From NCBI RefSeq assembly GCF_042453785.1, contig NC_091673.1, forward strand, positions 3,727,501-3,791,500: 64,000 nucleotides of DNA, in the 5' to 3' direction. This document shows, piece by piece, positions 12,399 to 25,090 of the stretch. The stretch is from Malus domestica. Taxonomy: Eukaryota; Streptophyta; Magnoliopsida; Rosales; Rosaceae. Both the position numbers and the translations under genes were made by a program. Numbering within the stretch: the stretch's first letter is position 1; each line of letters opens with the position of its first letter. Under the pieces are notes generated by a model, which saw only the letters and a program-made list of their open reading frames with translations, was not told the DNA's origin and did no database searches.

Positions 12399-14723
12399 TG
12401 ACACGCCCCGACCCTGATATTCCCTGAATACCAGGATAGACATGTGCTGGCCGACACCCGAGGGTGACGAAAGCCATTAATTGATACAAAAGCTAAGGAT
12501 AAGAAGTAAATAAAAGTTAGAAATTTAAAATACAATAAAATAATAATTTAGGAACGTGCTCAGGGCATACAACTAAACCTAATCACTAAAAAGAATTAAG
12601 ATAAAATTGAATGAATAAAGAAGTGGGTCCTACATCAAGAGGATTCAAAGATGCTGCTGCGGAAGTGTCTTGACGTCAGGATTAAGTGCCTTGATCCTAA
12701 GTCCTGAATGGGGGCGCAAAACAAAGGTGGGTGGACCAAGTTCATATATATACATAATAATAAAACAGTTATCAAAGTACTAACCCCCACAATTTATATA
12801 ATGAAAACGACTAACATAATAAGTGATGGATTTAATCAAAATCCTAGGATGCCAAAAATATCTCAAAAGTCACATCGCGGAAATCAAAACAGTAAACGTA
12901 TCATAAATCGTCTCGTAAACGCGGTGTGCTGCTAGAAAGATCACCGAATAAATATAACTCCCGGCCCAATGCCTGCTCCGTGGTCTCTGCGCCTGTTGCC
13001 AGAGATTACCAACTCCCGGCCCAATACTTGCTCCATGTCCCTCAGCCTGTAGCTAGGGATTATTTCTCCCGGCCTAAATGCCAACACCAGATCCTCGCCC
13101 CAAGAGGCATAGTGTCCTCTAGGTACGTACAAATAGTTACGCCTCTCATAAATAACCACTTCATAGTATAAAGTCATCCATCGTCTATACTATAAAGAGG
13201 GGTTTCTAAAACATGTTCTAGCATCCTATCGTCATCTATCGGATAGTCTACCATATCATGGTTTTTATAGAAAATACGATATATAAAAATATAACTTAGA
13301 ATAGGCTAACAATTTATTTCCTCATCAAAACACGAGACGAAATCAATAAATTCAATAAACAGACTTAACATAAATCGAATCATAAATTCGTAGGCATGCT
13401 AATCATTTATGCAATTAAATTATAAAATCATGAAATTTTAGAAAGGGTTCACTCACAGTACTTAGTTACCAAAAGTTACGCCACTAGCGAAGACGGGAAC
13501 GTCACAATAATTGCCCTTAAGCACATAAAGAGTCCAGTAAATAAAACTATATAATAGCAATTGAATTTGGGAATACGAACATTCGAAACGGATTCAGAAC
13601 GTCGAATTACCTTAAGAAGGGTCCCGGACGAAAACCCGAAAAGTCAACCCTAAAGTCAACGTTGACCGGGAGTCAACGGTCAAACTAGGTCAAACGGGGT
13701 TTAGGCTTGAATCCGGATTAGGGTTTAGGTTTTAATGGGTTTTAGGAACCTAGGGTTTTGGCTTAAAAAGGTTTTAGGGTGAAGGAAAGGGGTTTGGGCT
13801 TAAGCCCAAATATATACACACCACAAACACACACACACACACATGCACATGCATGCATGGCATGCATATACACACACGCGCACACACACACACACACACG
13901 CCTAAACACACACACACACACACACTCACAAAGGCCCTAAGGCCTCATTAAAGGACATGGCTTTAAGCCCTTTAACCAAAAACCGGCCCAGGCCCTAAGG
14001 GTTTTAAAAACAATAAATAACTAAAATTAAAACTAAAAGGGCTGGGGTTTTGGGCTAAGACAACACGGGCCTAAGGCCCGAGGGGGAGGGAAAGGCCGGA
14101 TGGCCTGGTTACTGAGGAAGAAGAAGGCCGGAGCTACTACAGCTCCGATCACCTGAAAACATGAGCTTTAAGCTCCGATTTAAGTACGAACATGAAGAAC
14201 AAAGAGAGAGGAGGAGGTTGCTACCTTCCAAAAATTGTGACTCGGTCATAGGTGACAGGAAAAAGCCCCCAAAGTCCACGGGTTCGCCCGAAAACGGTTG
14301 TGCTCACCCAAAACGATTCCAAAGCAAAACCTACGTAAAAAGGGAAGGATCTAGTTCACAAAACACAACCAAGCATCATGCTAGGAACGAGAATGAGGGA
14401 TTCGAGACTTACCCCAAGTAAAAAAGGAAAGAAAGTTCGCCGGAGCTTTGCTCCGTGCCGTCGAGTTCGCCGGAGCTTTGCTCTCTTGATGGTGACACTG
14501 TCTTAGTGAGTCCAGGGGAAGAGAGAGATGCGAGAGGTTGAGGGAGAAAGAGATACACGAGAGAGCTGAGAGAGCTACGGGAGAGAGAGATGAAGAAGAA
14601 TGAAGTCTCGGGGGTAGGGGACAGAGAGAGGGAAAAGTAAGAGGGTTAGATAACTGCCACGTGGCAGTTGGGGGGGGGGTGGAAATAACAAATAATGTAA
14701 TTATTTGGGGGTGGTTGTAACTA
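12399..14723 (-). repeat. LTR of the LARD-like element (3' LTR in element orientation)
   Basis: It matches 17733-20098 with scattered substitutions and small indels. It contains a CA-rich microsatellite at about 13820-13930, AGGGTTT-like words near 13720-13800 and a CT/GA-rich block near 14520-14630. Its outer-right end reads GTAACT where the other LTR has GTAACA, a probable point change at the LTR tip. Confidence 0.85.
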
Positions 14724-17700
14724 TCTACCCCCTTAAAAGAATTTCGTCCTCGAAATTTAAAATCACTTACGAAACTGAAATACTTGAAAATAGAAAGAAG
14801 AATAATATACATATATGTAACGAAGATATTAGGTAAGAGCAGTTACACAAAAGGGAAAATGCCACGCCATCGCGATCGGCTGCAATGATTCCATCTTTCG
14901 TGCCCCCAGGCTCATACTTTCTTTCCCCATCAGTGTAATAGTAAAAATCATACTTTATAAAGATATAAAGTTGAAAACATATATTGACGTAAGGTAAAAA
15001 ATGAGTACGCAAAATACTATAGCGTCAAAAATAGATATGTACTAACATATAGGTCAAAAACTCGAACCAACTTAAAACTGAAAAGAAAATATTTTCTCCA
15101 AAACATTTGTAACGACAAAAACAAATAACTAGAGTAAATGAAGTTAAAATACTTATATTGAAAATCAAAACTGAAAAATGAGAGTGGGTCTCGCTTAAGC
15201 ATACGAAACGTCACGTACTCTGAGAACAGATGTGTCTTTAGGTTGAGTCCCAAGAATAACAATTCAGAATTTGCATTAGCTGCTGTAGACGAATCTTCTT
15301 GCCCACTTGCTTAACGAACCCAACAAATAAGCTATCGATATACCGGTCGGCCGCCCATGATATCAATCACACATTTGTTGTCTCGATAAGCAAGCAGTAA
15401 TTTCCTGAGGATGAATAATTTCACACGTCATAAATTCGATCCTCCAAATACAAGCTCGCACAACTCCTCTATCAACCAATGTTGCATATAGCAACTTTCA
15501 TACCATGTCGCAAAAGTGCCATATCCCATACTGAACAAAACAGAGACTGTCGTCGTAAAACTCCATCCAGCACCAAGCATCCTATCCTCCTAAGTTCTTC
15601 TAAATGTGACCAACTACTCCAGAATTTTGCCAATAAATAACCCATTAAAAAATGTACCTTGGGATTCAAGAGAAGTGGCTACCATGTTAGTAGTAGACCC
15701 AAAAGCTCGAACCAAGCAAGCAGAAAACAAGATGTCATCTTCCTCAACACGCAGTATCTCTTGGGAACTGTTGTAGTGCTTAATCCACCTCTCCATTTTT
15801 GCTTAGTTTCATATTTCTAGTCAACCAAGGTCAAAGTTGGTGGAAAGAAGAACAACTCGCAAATGGTCAACCTAAAAACAAAAGAGAGTACACACCTTTC
15901 GAGAGAAGTGTAAAGATTATCCAATTCTCGCTTCGACCGTCTTGTAGTGCCATCCCAGAATGCACCAAACAGATCTGCTAGAAATGTTTTAACAACCACG
16001 TACTCACAGCAATAAGGTTCAGAAGTGAAGCAGTGGAAATATGCGTTGAGATGAACACATCACATCATCGAAAAGGTTTTCTAGAACACGATATAATGGT
16101 TATGAATTGTAACAAGATAATGAGTGGTGGCCATTCAATTCAACATGAAGATAGTGATGCAATCTGCTAATCACCTACACTACAATCTTCACCAGTTTCT
16201 TACCAAATTACAGCTTAAACCTCAAACTTACATGGAACTCTTTCTGGTAAGTCTGGTAAGCTTGTGAAAATGTTATGTTCCTAACGTTCCTGTTAGAAAC
16301 AATAAGAGTTGGGCACACACTGTCGTCGAATCGATTGATCATGAATTCCTCACTAATTGAGCGAGAAACCATGTCGGAGAGGCTGAAAGAACACTCAGGA
16401 ATTTAAGGGTCAAAACAAGTCCATTACAATCCAGAGTACAAGATATCGAGATTTGAACTAGAAACCATGCCGAGAACAAAGTTGTAATGTTCCGGCATGA
16501 TCCAGTTTCACAATGAGAGACAAATAAGCAAAGGAAGTGAAAATGCAGAAATAGAAGTCACTGTTTATGATTATTTTGCACATCATCATAGTATGGTCAA
16601 CCGGTTCCTTGGCAAAAAAGGAATTAGGTCTAGCTTAAGAATAGTTCAGAACTGTTACTAAGATTTGACGATGCTAAAGAAATTTCAAAATTCACAACTG
16701 TGTGAGAGCTGTTTCAAAGTTCAAAAATTTAAACATAGAACCCCTAAATCAACAGAATGAAGAAGAAGAAAGATACAAAGTAGCCTGTGTATGCAATGGC
16801 ACGATTGGCTACCTTAAAGTGATGCTCTTGAGTAAACCAAGGCTCAATGAGTCCAGAGAAGTTTATAGCAAAGCTCGATCTTCATACAATGATGAATACG
16901 ATAAAGTCTCAAGTCATTACATTGAAAATTACAAGGCTGAACAGCTAGGCTGCAAGCAAGAGACTAAGTTCACCTTCGTCGAAAAGTACGCGGACTAGGA
17001 ACTAGAGTTTTTTGCCGAGTATCAGACCCAGGTGAAGTTCAAGGAATCTGTTTATCCAAACAAGACTAGACATTCATCATCCAAATCCAACTACAACAAC
17101 AACAAGAATTGCAACTTCTTTTGAAAATTAATGAGAATAACATTTGTTACTGAGGAGTTCCCAAGAAAAGCAATTAAAGCAAACGAAGTCAACGCTCAGA
17201 GAATTTGATGTAAAGCTGACGGTCAAAGGTTAAGGAACTTGACTTCGTCGCTAGAGAAAACAAGAAGGTCATTGATAGAATAATCGATGAGGACTTCTTC
17301 TAAAGATTTACACGAACTTCTTCAGTGGTAATGAAGTTGAGAAAATTGCTTCGATCCCACCAATCACCACTTATTAAACTTCGCGATGATTAGCGTTTGT
17401 CGCTTTCTCTAACACGCATTCCAAATATTTTGAGCAATTTCCAAGAGATATGACTCTGCCCATCATTCCCAGGGAACACATGTCGCAGAGTATCGTCCTA
17501 TGTTGAAAGTCGTCTAACAAACCAATTCGTCACCTATGAGGCACAATTCCGACACGAACTCTTGTATTTCAACTAGAAGGTGACAATTCAAACAGAGAAA
17601 TGTTTGCACAACTGAGTCAAATGACACCAAATCTAGAAGTCCTGACATCCAAATGATGTTAAAACCGACACTTTACTAGAATAGAAGAAAATCCTAAGTA

Positions 17701-17732
17701 TGCTCTGAACAAACCACGCTCTGATACCAATC
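14724..17732 (-). other. Noncoding interior of the LARD-like element
   Basis: About 3 kb between the LTRs. The longest open frames are under 100 codons on either strand and none resembles a retroelement domain. The polypurine tract would lie next to 14723, where the minus strand is AAGGGGGTAGATA. Nothing else could be named. Confidence 0.7.
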
Positions 17733-20098
17733 TGACACGCCCTGACCCTGATATTCCCTGAATACAGGATAGACACGTGCTGGCCGACACCCGAAGGTGA
17801 CGAAAGCCATTAATTGATACAAAAGCTAAGGATAAGAAGTAAATAAAAGTTAGAAATTTAAAATACAATGAAATAATAATTTAGGAACATGCTCGGAGTA
17901 TACAACTAAACCTAATCACTAAAACGAATTAAGATAAAATTGAATGAATAAAGAAGTGGGTCCTACATCAAGAAGATTCAAAGATGCTGCTGCGGAAGTG
18001 TCTTGACGCCGAGATTAAGTGCCTTGATCCTAAGTCCTGAATGGGGGTGCAAAACAAAGGTGAGTGGACCAAGTTTATATATATACATAATAATAAAACA
18101 GTTATCAAAGTACTAACCCCCACAGTTTATATAATGAAAACTACTAACATAATAAGTGATGGATTTAATCAAAATCCTAGGATGCCAAAAATATCTCAAA
18201 AGTCACATCGCGGAAATCAAAACAGTAAACGTATCATAAATCGTCTTGTAAACGCGGTGTGCTGCTAGAAAGATCACCGAATAAATATAACTCCCGGCCC
18301 AATGCCTGCTCTGTGGTCTCTGCGCCCATAGCCAAAGATTACCAACTCCCGGCCCAATTCCTGCTCCATGTCCCTTAGCCCGTAGTTAGGGATTATTTCT
18401 CCCGGCCTAAATGCCAACACCAGATCCTCACCCCAGGCGGCATAGTGTCCTCTAGGTAAGCACAAATAGTTACGCCTCTCATAAATAACCACTTCATAGT
18501 ATCAAGTCATCCATCGTCTATACTATAAAGAGGGGTTCTAAAACATGTTCTAGCATCCTATCGTCATCCATCGGATAGTCTACCAGATCATGGTTTTTAT
18601 AGAAAATACGATATATAAAAATATAGCTCAGAATAGGCTAACAATTTATTTCCTCACCAAAACACGAGACGAAATCAATAAATTCAATAAACAGACTCAA
18701 CATAAATCGAATCATAAATTCGTAGGCATGCTAATCATTTATGCAATTAAATTATAAAATCATGAAATTTTAGAAAGGGTCCACTCACAGTACTTAGTTG
18801 CCAAAAGTTGCGCCACTAGCGAAGACGGAAACGTCACAATAATTGCCCCTAAGCACATAAAGAGTCCAGTAAATAAAAATATATAATAGCAATTGAATTT
18901 GGGAATACGGACATTCGAAACGGATTCAGAACGTCGAATTACCCTAAAAAGGGTCCCGGACGAAAACCCGAAAAGTCAACCCTAAAGTCAACGTTGACCG
19001 GGGGTCAACGGTTAAACTAGGTCAAACGGGTTTTAGGCTTGAATCCGGATTAGGGTTTAGGTTTTAATGGGTTTTAGGTACCTAGGATTTTTGGGTTAAA
19101 AAGGTTTTTGGGTGAAGGAAAGGGGTTTGGGCTTAAGCCCAAATATATACACACCACAAACACACACACACATGCACGGCATGCACATGCATACATGGCA
19201 TGCATATACACACACGCACACACACGCACATACACACACTTAAACACACACACACACACGCCTAAACACACACATACACACACTCACAAAGGCCCTAAGG
19301 CCTCATTAAAGGACAGGGCTTTAAGCCCTTTAACCAAAAACCGGCCCAAGCCCTAAGGGTTTTAAAAACAATAAATAACTAAAATTAAAACTAAAAGGGC
19401 TGGGGTTTTGGGCTAAGACAACACGGGCCTAAGGCCCGAGGGGGAGGGAAAGGCCGGATGGCCTGGTTGCCGAGGAAGAAGAAGGCCGGAGCTGCTACAG
19501 CTCCGGTCACCTGAAAACATGAGCTTTAAGCTTCGATCTAAGTACGAACATGAAGAACAAGGAGAAAGGAGGAGGTTGCTACCTTCCAAAAACCGTGACT
19601 CGGTCGGAGGTGACCGGAAAAGCCCCCAAAGTCCACGGGTTCGCCCGAAAACGGGTGTGCTCACCCAAAACGATCCCAAAGCAAAACCTACGTAAAAAAG
19701 GAAGGATCTAGTTCACAAAACACAACCAAGCATCATGCTAGGAACGAGAATGAGGGATTCGAGACTTACCCCAACTGAAAAAGGAAAGAAAGTTCGCCGG
19801 AGCTTTGCTCCGTGCCGTCGAGTTCACAGAGAGAGAGTCCTGGGCTTGTGGCGAGCCTCTCCTGATGGTGACATTGTCCTAGTGAGTCCAGGGGAAGAGA
19901 GAGATGCGAGAGGTTGAGGGAGAAAGAGATACACGGGAGAGCAGAGAGAGCTACGGGAGAGAGAGACGAAGAAGAAGGAAGTCTCGGGGGTAGGGGACAG
20001 AGAGAGAGGGAAAAGTAAGAGGGTTAGATGACTGCCACGTGGCAGTTAGGGGGGGTGGAAATAACAAATAATGTAATTATTTGGGGGTGGTTGTAACA
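17733..20098 (-). repeat. LTR of the LARD-like element (5' LTR in element orientation)
   Basis: Direct repeat of 12399-14723. The CA-rich microsatellite lies at about 19150-19290 and differs in length and interruptions from its partner. The LTR is followed on the minus strand by the tRNA-Met primer-binding site. Many visible differences from the partner suggest an older insertion than the two copia elements. Confidence 0.85.
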
Positions 20099-20116
20099 AA
20101 AGGCTTTGTTGTTGTT
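20099..20116 (+). mobile_element. LINE 3' tail, right part
   Basis: Starts with the AAAGG target duplication and continues CTTTGTTGTTGTT, the same tail that closes the LINE fragment at 26380-27013. It completes the fragment begun at 12268. Confidence 0.8.
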
Positions 20117-20835
20117 CCTATAGACTTTTGCCATTTGTGTATTATTCCTTTTGTTAGGCGGAAACGGCAAATATGAGATCAATAATCTAGCTAGGCAAAA
20201 CATGACAAATGGATAAATCCAAGCAATAACAACTGACACAAGGAATTTGTACTGATTCATCGTTTGCCTACGTTAACAATATAAAAAAAGATTACAAATG
20301 AGCTTAACTCATAGAAATTCAAATCCCACATACACCCGATCGAGTCACTCTCACACAGACGATACAAGAAAGCTAATACAAATGTACCATGGGTGAGATC
20401 CACATAAGATTTTTCTCCTCACATTGCTCTCAGATCTCTCTCTTTCTCAAATGGCGCTCTCGGTGCATTAAGAAAAATAGCTATCCAATTGAAGTGTACT
20501 CAATGCACTTCAAAACGACACGGCTTAAAAGAGCCCAAAGATTTATGTAACATGCCCTAGTAAAAGCCACAAACATTTCAATTAGAGCCCAAATTCAACA
20601 TCATACTCATTGCAGTACTAAATTTATAATTATGCGAAGAAAGGGGACATAAAAAGATTTCCTACAATACACTGGTGTATGGAATGCACTAGACGTTCAA
20701 TCAAAGTTCTTGCACCAGTCTGTTGTATTATTTTCGCAGAAAGAAGTCATGAACTACACTAGTTTCAGGAAAAAGAAATGGAAAGTGCTGATTGTCTGGT
20801 ATAAAAGAGTAGCTGTAGTCTCTGTGCTTCATAGC
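20117..20835. other. Spacer between LINE tail and copy C
   Basis: AT-rich, no coding sequence recognised. The last part should hold the 3' UTR region of P450 copy C. Confidence 0.5.
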
Positions 20836-21642
20836 TCACAGTGCGTGTAGAATAACTTGAATTCCATGTTGTGGACGAATTGAAAGATAATCACACGGTG
20901 AGTGGACGTAACCCGGGGAAAGGGTAAAGCGGTAGCGTTGTAGAATCATCGACAGAACAATCTTTGCTTCATTGGCCGCAAAGTTTAAACCAACACAACT
21001 TCGAGGTCCCATTCCAAAGGGTAAAAATGCGGCTATATTATCAGTGGTAGCCTTAGCAACACCTGCAGAGAATCGATTAGGTTTAAAAAGTTGCGCATCT
21101 TGCCCCCAGAATTCAGTCTCATGGTGAAGTGCTAGACATGGGATGATCAATTCAACATTAGCAGGAACCATATACTTTCCCAGTTTAACTTCCCTTTTAA
21201 CTCTCCTATCAATGTTAAGAACAGGAGGATATAACCTCAGAGCCTCATTGATGATCATACTCATCTGTATGAAAAGAAAGAATTTTTTTAATCCATTTTT
21301 AACACTTGGACAAGCGGTATATAGGGCGAGTTGTTGAGTTTCTTACTGTTTTTAGCTTGGCAATGTCATCTTGAGTCGGATTTTGTTTTCCAAATAATTG
21401 TAGGACTTCCTTTCTTGCTTTCACTTGCCAATCTGTATGAAGTGCCAGGAGAAAGACAATCCAAGCAAGCACACCATTAGTGGTTTCTTGTCCGGCAAAG
21501 TAAAACGTCTTGCACTCATTAACCAAATCATCCACCGAAATCTTCTGGCTATCATTGGTATCTAGATGAGCCTTTACAAGTAATCCAAGATAATCACTCC
21601 CAAAGTTTTTTTTCGCCCGCCATTGCCTTCTTTTCTCTTTTC

Positions 21643-21663
21643 TTAATAATCTCTGTTATGGAG
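21643..21663. repeat. Target-site duplication, left copy
   Basis: Identical to 27014-27034. The last three bases (GAG) could belong to the LINE, so the duplication is 18-21 bp, the size expected from LINE-type target-primed insertion. Confidence 0.85.
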
Positions 21664-21941
21664 GATATCCGGGGTAAAGTAGGAGTAGCCGAAATTGAAG
21701 GAAAGATGAGAGAAAATCGGTTACGGTGGTTTGGACATGTGCAAAGAAGGCCTACTGACGCTCCGATTAGAAGATGCGACTATGGGACAGAGGTTCAGGG
21801 CCGAAGGGGTAGAGGAAGACCTAGGAAAACTTTGGAAGAGACTCTAAGAAAAGACTTAGAGTACTTGGATCTAACGAAGGACATGACACAGGATCGAGCA
21901 CAATGGCGTTCTAAGATTCATATAGCCGATCCCACTCAGTG
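21664..21941 (+). mobile_element. LINE C-terminal fragment, first copy in the composite
   Basis: Encodes the end of the LINE protein ([20 protein letters not shown], then [20 protein letters not shown]). It starts abruptly at GATATCCGGGG, typical of 5' truncation, and loses similarity to the other copies after CACTCAGTG, before the AAAGGC(TTG)n tail. The same region occurs again at 26703-26980. Confidence 0.85.
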
Positions 21942-22202
21942 ACTTGGATTTTCCAAGTCTCCAACCAAGAAGTTTTCCTCACTCGGGAACTTAAGGGAAC
22001 ACTACCCCAACCTACATGCTCCACTCAGAAAGCTTCAACATACAAGCTTCAACAAAAGAAAATTTAAAGAACTTAGCGAAGAAGGCTTTGGTGTATTTAA
22101 CACAATACGTTGAAATGAAGGAAAGCTTATTTATTGATATCCCCGATAAGCTACAAATATGTACATATACATGAGTCAAAATAAACACACAAGAGGGAGC
22201 CT

Positions 22203-22883
22203 TCACAAAGGTTGCTTAGGAGAAGTCTCAGCAGTCGGTAGAGCCCCAGAAAGAGAAGGCACCGGAGGGGGATCATTTGGAGCCTCAGTACTGGACAGAA
22301 CCCTAGAAGGAGGAGGCATCAGAGGTTGATCATTTGGAGCTTCATTACGCGGTACAGCCCCAGAAGACGAAGGCAATAAATGCCTTTGGAACAAACCCAC
22401 AAATCTCTGATGATCAAGTAAAACCTGACCATCAGTTTCCTTCATCTGGTCAAGCTTCCTCTTCATGTTTGTAGCATAGTCATGTGCGAGCCGGTGCAAC
22501 TGTTTATTCTCATGCTTGAGCCCTCTAATCTCCTGTTTGAGACTCATCACTTCAGCCGCCAATGATTCAACTTGGCGGGTTCGAGCAAATAGGCGTTGGG
22601 CCATATTAGACACAGAACCTGCACACTGAACACTGAGAGCCAGCGAATCCTTAACAGCTAACTCATCAGACCGTTTGGAAAGTAGTCTGTTATCTTTGGG
22701 AGTGAGAAGGTTCCTGGCCACCACCGCAGCGGTCATATCATTCTTCATCACGGAATCCCCAACGGTAAGAGGACCAGTTGAGGAGACGAAGGATGGGCGC
22801 CATATGTTGTCTGGAGAAGGCGGGGCTGCCTCTTCAACAAGGTTCAAGTCAAAACGACGGTCGGAGGGGCCAGACATTTTCAA
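22203..22883 (-). CDS. Repeat-borne hypothetical protein, 226 aa
   Basis: Open frame starting MKMSGPSDRRFDLNL. The N-terminal part is acidic and includes FDLNLVEE. Residues about 105-150 (SLAAEVMSLKQEIRGLKHEN) look like a short coiled coil. The C-terminal 60 residues repeat a Pro/Ser-rich unit (EAPNDPPPVPSLSGAL) about three times. I recognise no enzymatic domain. It lies inside the LTR-type unit and is probably a sequence carried by that repeat family rather than a host gene. The DLNL word resembles an EAR repressor motif, but that may be chance. Confidence 0.45.
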   Translation of the reverse strand: MKMSGPSDRRFDLNLVEEAAPPSPDNIWRPSFVSSTGPLTVGDSVMKNDMTAAVVARNLLTPKDNRLLSKRSDELAVKDSLALSVQCAGSVSNMAQRLFARTRQVESLAAEVMSLKQEIRGLKHENKQLHRLAHDYATNMKRKLDQMKETDGQVLLDHQRFVGLFQRHLLPSSSGAVPRNEAPNDQPLMPPPSRVLSSTEAPNDPPPVPSLSGALPTAETSPKQPL

Positions 22884-23039
22884 AGGTGTTGAAGAGAGAA
22901 GAGGTCGGACAAATCAAGATCTTAGAAGTGCAAGAATGAAGCTTCTACTGGTGGAGATTCAAGTGTGCTTTGGAACTTAATGCCAGCCTCTATAAAAATC
23001 TGCACTCGACGGAGCTTCAGAAATCAAAGAGGCGCCTGC

Positions 23040-25090
23040 TCAGAAATCGAAGAGGCGTTTGCTTTCTCAAAAGTTGGGCTGCTTAGAGATCACGAGGGTT
23101 GATCTCAGAAATCGAAGAGCCGTTTGCTTTCTCAAAAGTTGGGCTGCTCAAAGACCACGAAGGCCGATCTCAGAAATCGAAGAGGCGCTCGCTTTCTCAA
23201 AAGCTGGGCTCCCTAGAGACCACGAGGGCCGATCTCAGAAATCGAAGAGGCACCTACTTTTCCAGCCTTGTCAGCACCTGTCACACGCACACTCAGCTTT
23301 GCGGAAATTATGGGCATTCTGTCAAAGACTTCTGGGGAAGTAGAAAACACATGAATCTTACTGTTCAATCACCCACTTCCCACACGCAACAATAGCTCAT
23401 GGGTACCACAGATAACTTTGCCAAAGTTCTCTGCCAAAGTTGAGCACGTGAAGCTTGCAGCTCCCACTACATCGCTCTGACCAAGAAGGGTAAAAGAATA
23501 GCAAAGAAACAGCACTAACAAAGTTTAGACCCTTAAATTTTGAAGGTCTAGCTACCATATTATTACCCACAAGGGTAAAGGAACAGTACCACTGCTGGAT
23601 AATTGGAAAGTCCATGTATGTCAACCTCTGTGCTTCGTGGCAAGGTAGACTAGCAAACATGCCCAACCTTTACTCACATTCGAGAAAACACTCCCAATAA
23701 GATTGCTTGCTCCAAAATCGAAGAGGCACCGTCCTCCGAATCTAAAGAGCCAGACTCCCAACATGACTACTTTCTTAAAAATCGAAGAGATGGTAAAGGA
23801 ACAGTACCATTGCTGGATAATTGGAAAGTCCCTGTGTGTCAACCTCTGTGCTTCGTGGCAAGGTAGACTAGCAAACATGCCCAACCTTTACTCACATTCG
23901 AGAAAACACTCCCAACAAGATTGCTTGCTCCAAAATCGAAGAGGCACCGCCCTCCGAATCTCGAGAGCCACTCTCCCAACATGATTACTTTCTCAAAAAT
24001 CGAAGAGACACTGCTCCCCGAATCTCGAGAGCCAGACCCCCAGCATGATTGCTTTCTCAAAAATCGGTGAGGCACCGTTCTCCGAATCAATCGAAGAGGC
24101 GCTCGCTTTCTCAAAAGCTGGGCTGCTCAGATACCACGAGGGCCGATCTCAGAAATCGAAGAGGCATCTACTTTTCTAGCCTTGTCAGCACCTGTCACAC
24201 GCACACTCAGCTTTGCAGAAATTATGGGCATTCTGTCGAAGACTTCTGGTGAAGTAGAAAGCACATGAATCTTACTGTTCAATCACCCACTTCCCACACG
24301 CAACAATAACTCATGGGTACCACAGATCACTTTGCCAAAGTTCTCTGCCAAAGTTGAGCACGTGAAGCTTGCAGCTCCCACTACATCGCTCTGACCAAGA
24401 AAGGTAAAAGAATAGCAAAGAAACAGCACTAACAAAGTTTAGACACATAAATTTTGAAGGTCTAGCTACCATATTATTACCCACAAGGGTAAAGGAACAG
24501 TACCACTGCTGGATAATTGGAAAGTCCCTGTGTGTCAACCTCTGTGCTTCGTGGCAAGGTAGACTAGCAAACATGCCCAACCTTTACTCACATTCGAGAA
24601 AACAGTCCCAACAAGATTGCTTGCTCCAAAATCGAAGATGCACCGTCCTCCGAATCTCGAGAGCCAGACTCCCAACATGACTACTTTCTCAAAATCGAAG
24701 AGAGGGTAAAGGAACAGTACCATTGCTGGATAATTGGAAAGTCCCTGTGTGTCAACCTTTGTGCTTCGTGGCAAGGTAGACTAGCAAACATGTCCAACCT
24801 TTACTCACATTCGAGACAACACTCCCAACAAGATTGCTTGCTCCAAAATCGAAGAGGCACCGCCTTCCGAATCTCGAGAGCCAGACTCCCAACATGATTA
24901 CTTCCTCAAAAATCGAAGAGACACTGCTCTCCGAATCTCGAGAGTCAGACCCCCAGCATGATTGCTTTCTCAAAAATCGAAGAGGCATCGTTCTCCGAAT
25001 CTCGAGAGCCAGATACCACAGACCACTTTTTGAAAGTGCTCTGACAGAGTTAAAACATGTGAAACTGGCAGCTCCCACTACCGTGCTATG
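23040..25090. repeat. Complex tandem-repeat block inside the LTR-type unit
   Basis: Short units of roughly 60-75 bases carrying AAATCGAAGAGGC and a CTTTCTCAAAA word recur many times. A larger segment of about 920 bases is duplicated: the stretch from GTCAGCACCTGTCACACGCA near 23267 recurs near 24185 and stays similar for about 370 bases. A third pattern containing GGTAAAGGAACAGTACCA recurs near 23574, 23792, 24489 and 24706. All frames here are by-products of the repeats. Confidence 0.85.

Larger units (their letters stand above)
12399..20098 (-). mobile_element. Large LTR retrotransposon derivative (LARD-like), non-autonomous
   Basis: Two direct repeats of about 2.33-2.37 kb (12399-14723 and 17733-20098) bound a 3.0 kb interior. 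On the minus strand the LTR runs TGTTACAACC to GGGCGTGTCA. A primer-binding site complementary to initiator tRNA-Met (TTGGTATCAGAGC) lies just inside the right LTR at about 17718-17732, so the element points to the minus strand. AAAGG is duplicated at 12394-12398 and 20099-20103. The interior has no gag, protease, integrase or reverse transcriptase that I can recognise, only short frames such as 16702-16998, so it must have moved with proteins supplied in trans. The PBS type suits either Gypsy or copia, so the parent superfamily is not assigned. Confidence 0.88.

Noticed and set aside
12708-13177. Frames of 75-81 codons duplicated at 18041-18492
   Set aside because: They are LTR sequence of the LARD-like element, lie on both strands and carry no recognisable domain.
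13720-13800. Telomere-like AGGGTTT words
   Set aside because: Degenerate, short and repeated in the other LTR near 19040, so they belong to the LTR sequence rather than an interstitial telomere.
16702-16998. 98-codon frame in the LARD interior
   Set aside because: No retroelement or host domain, isolated and flanked by stops. Kept only as a remark.
19074-19356. Cys/Val-rich and His/Thr-rich frames
   Set aside because: Translations of the CA/GT microsatellite.
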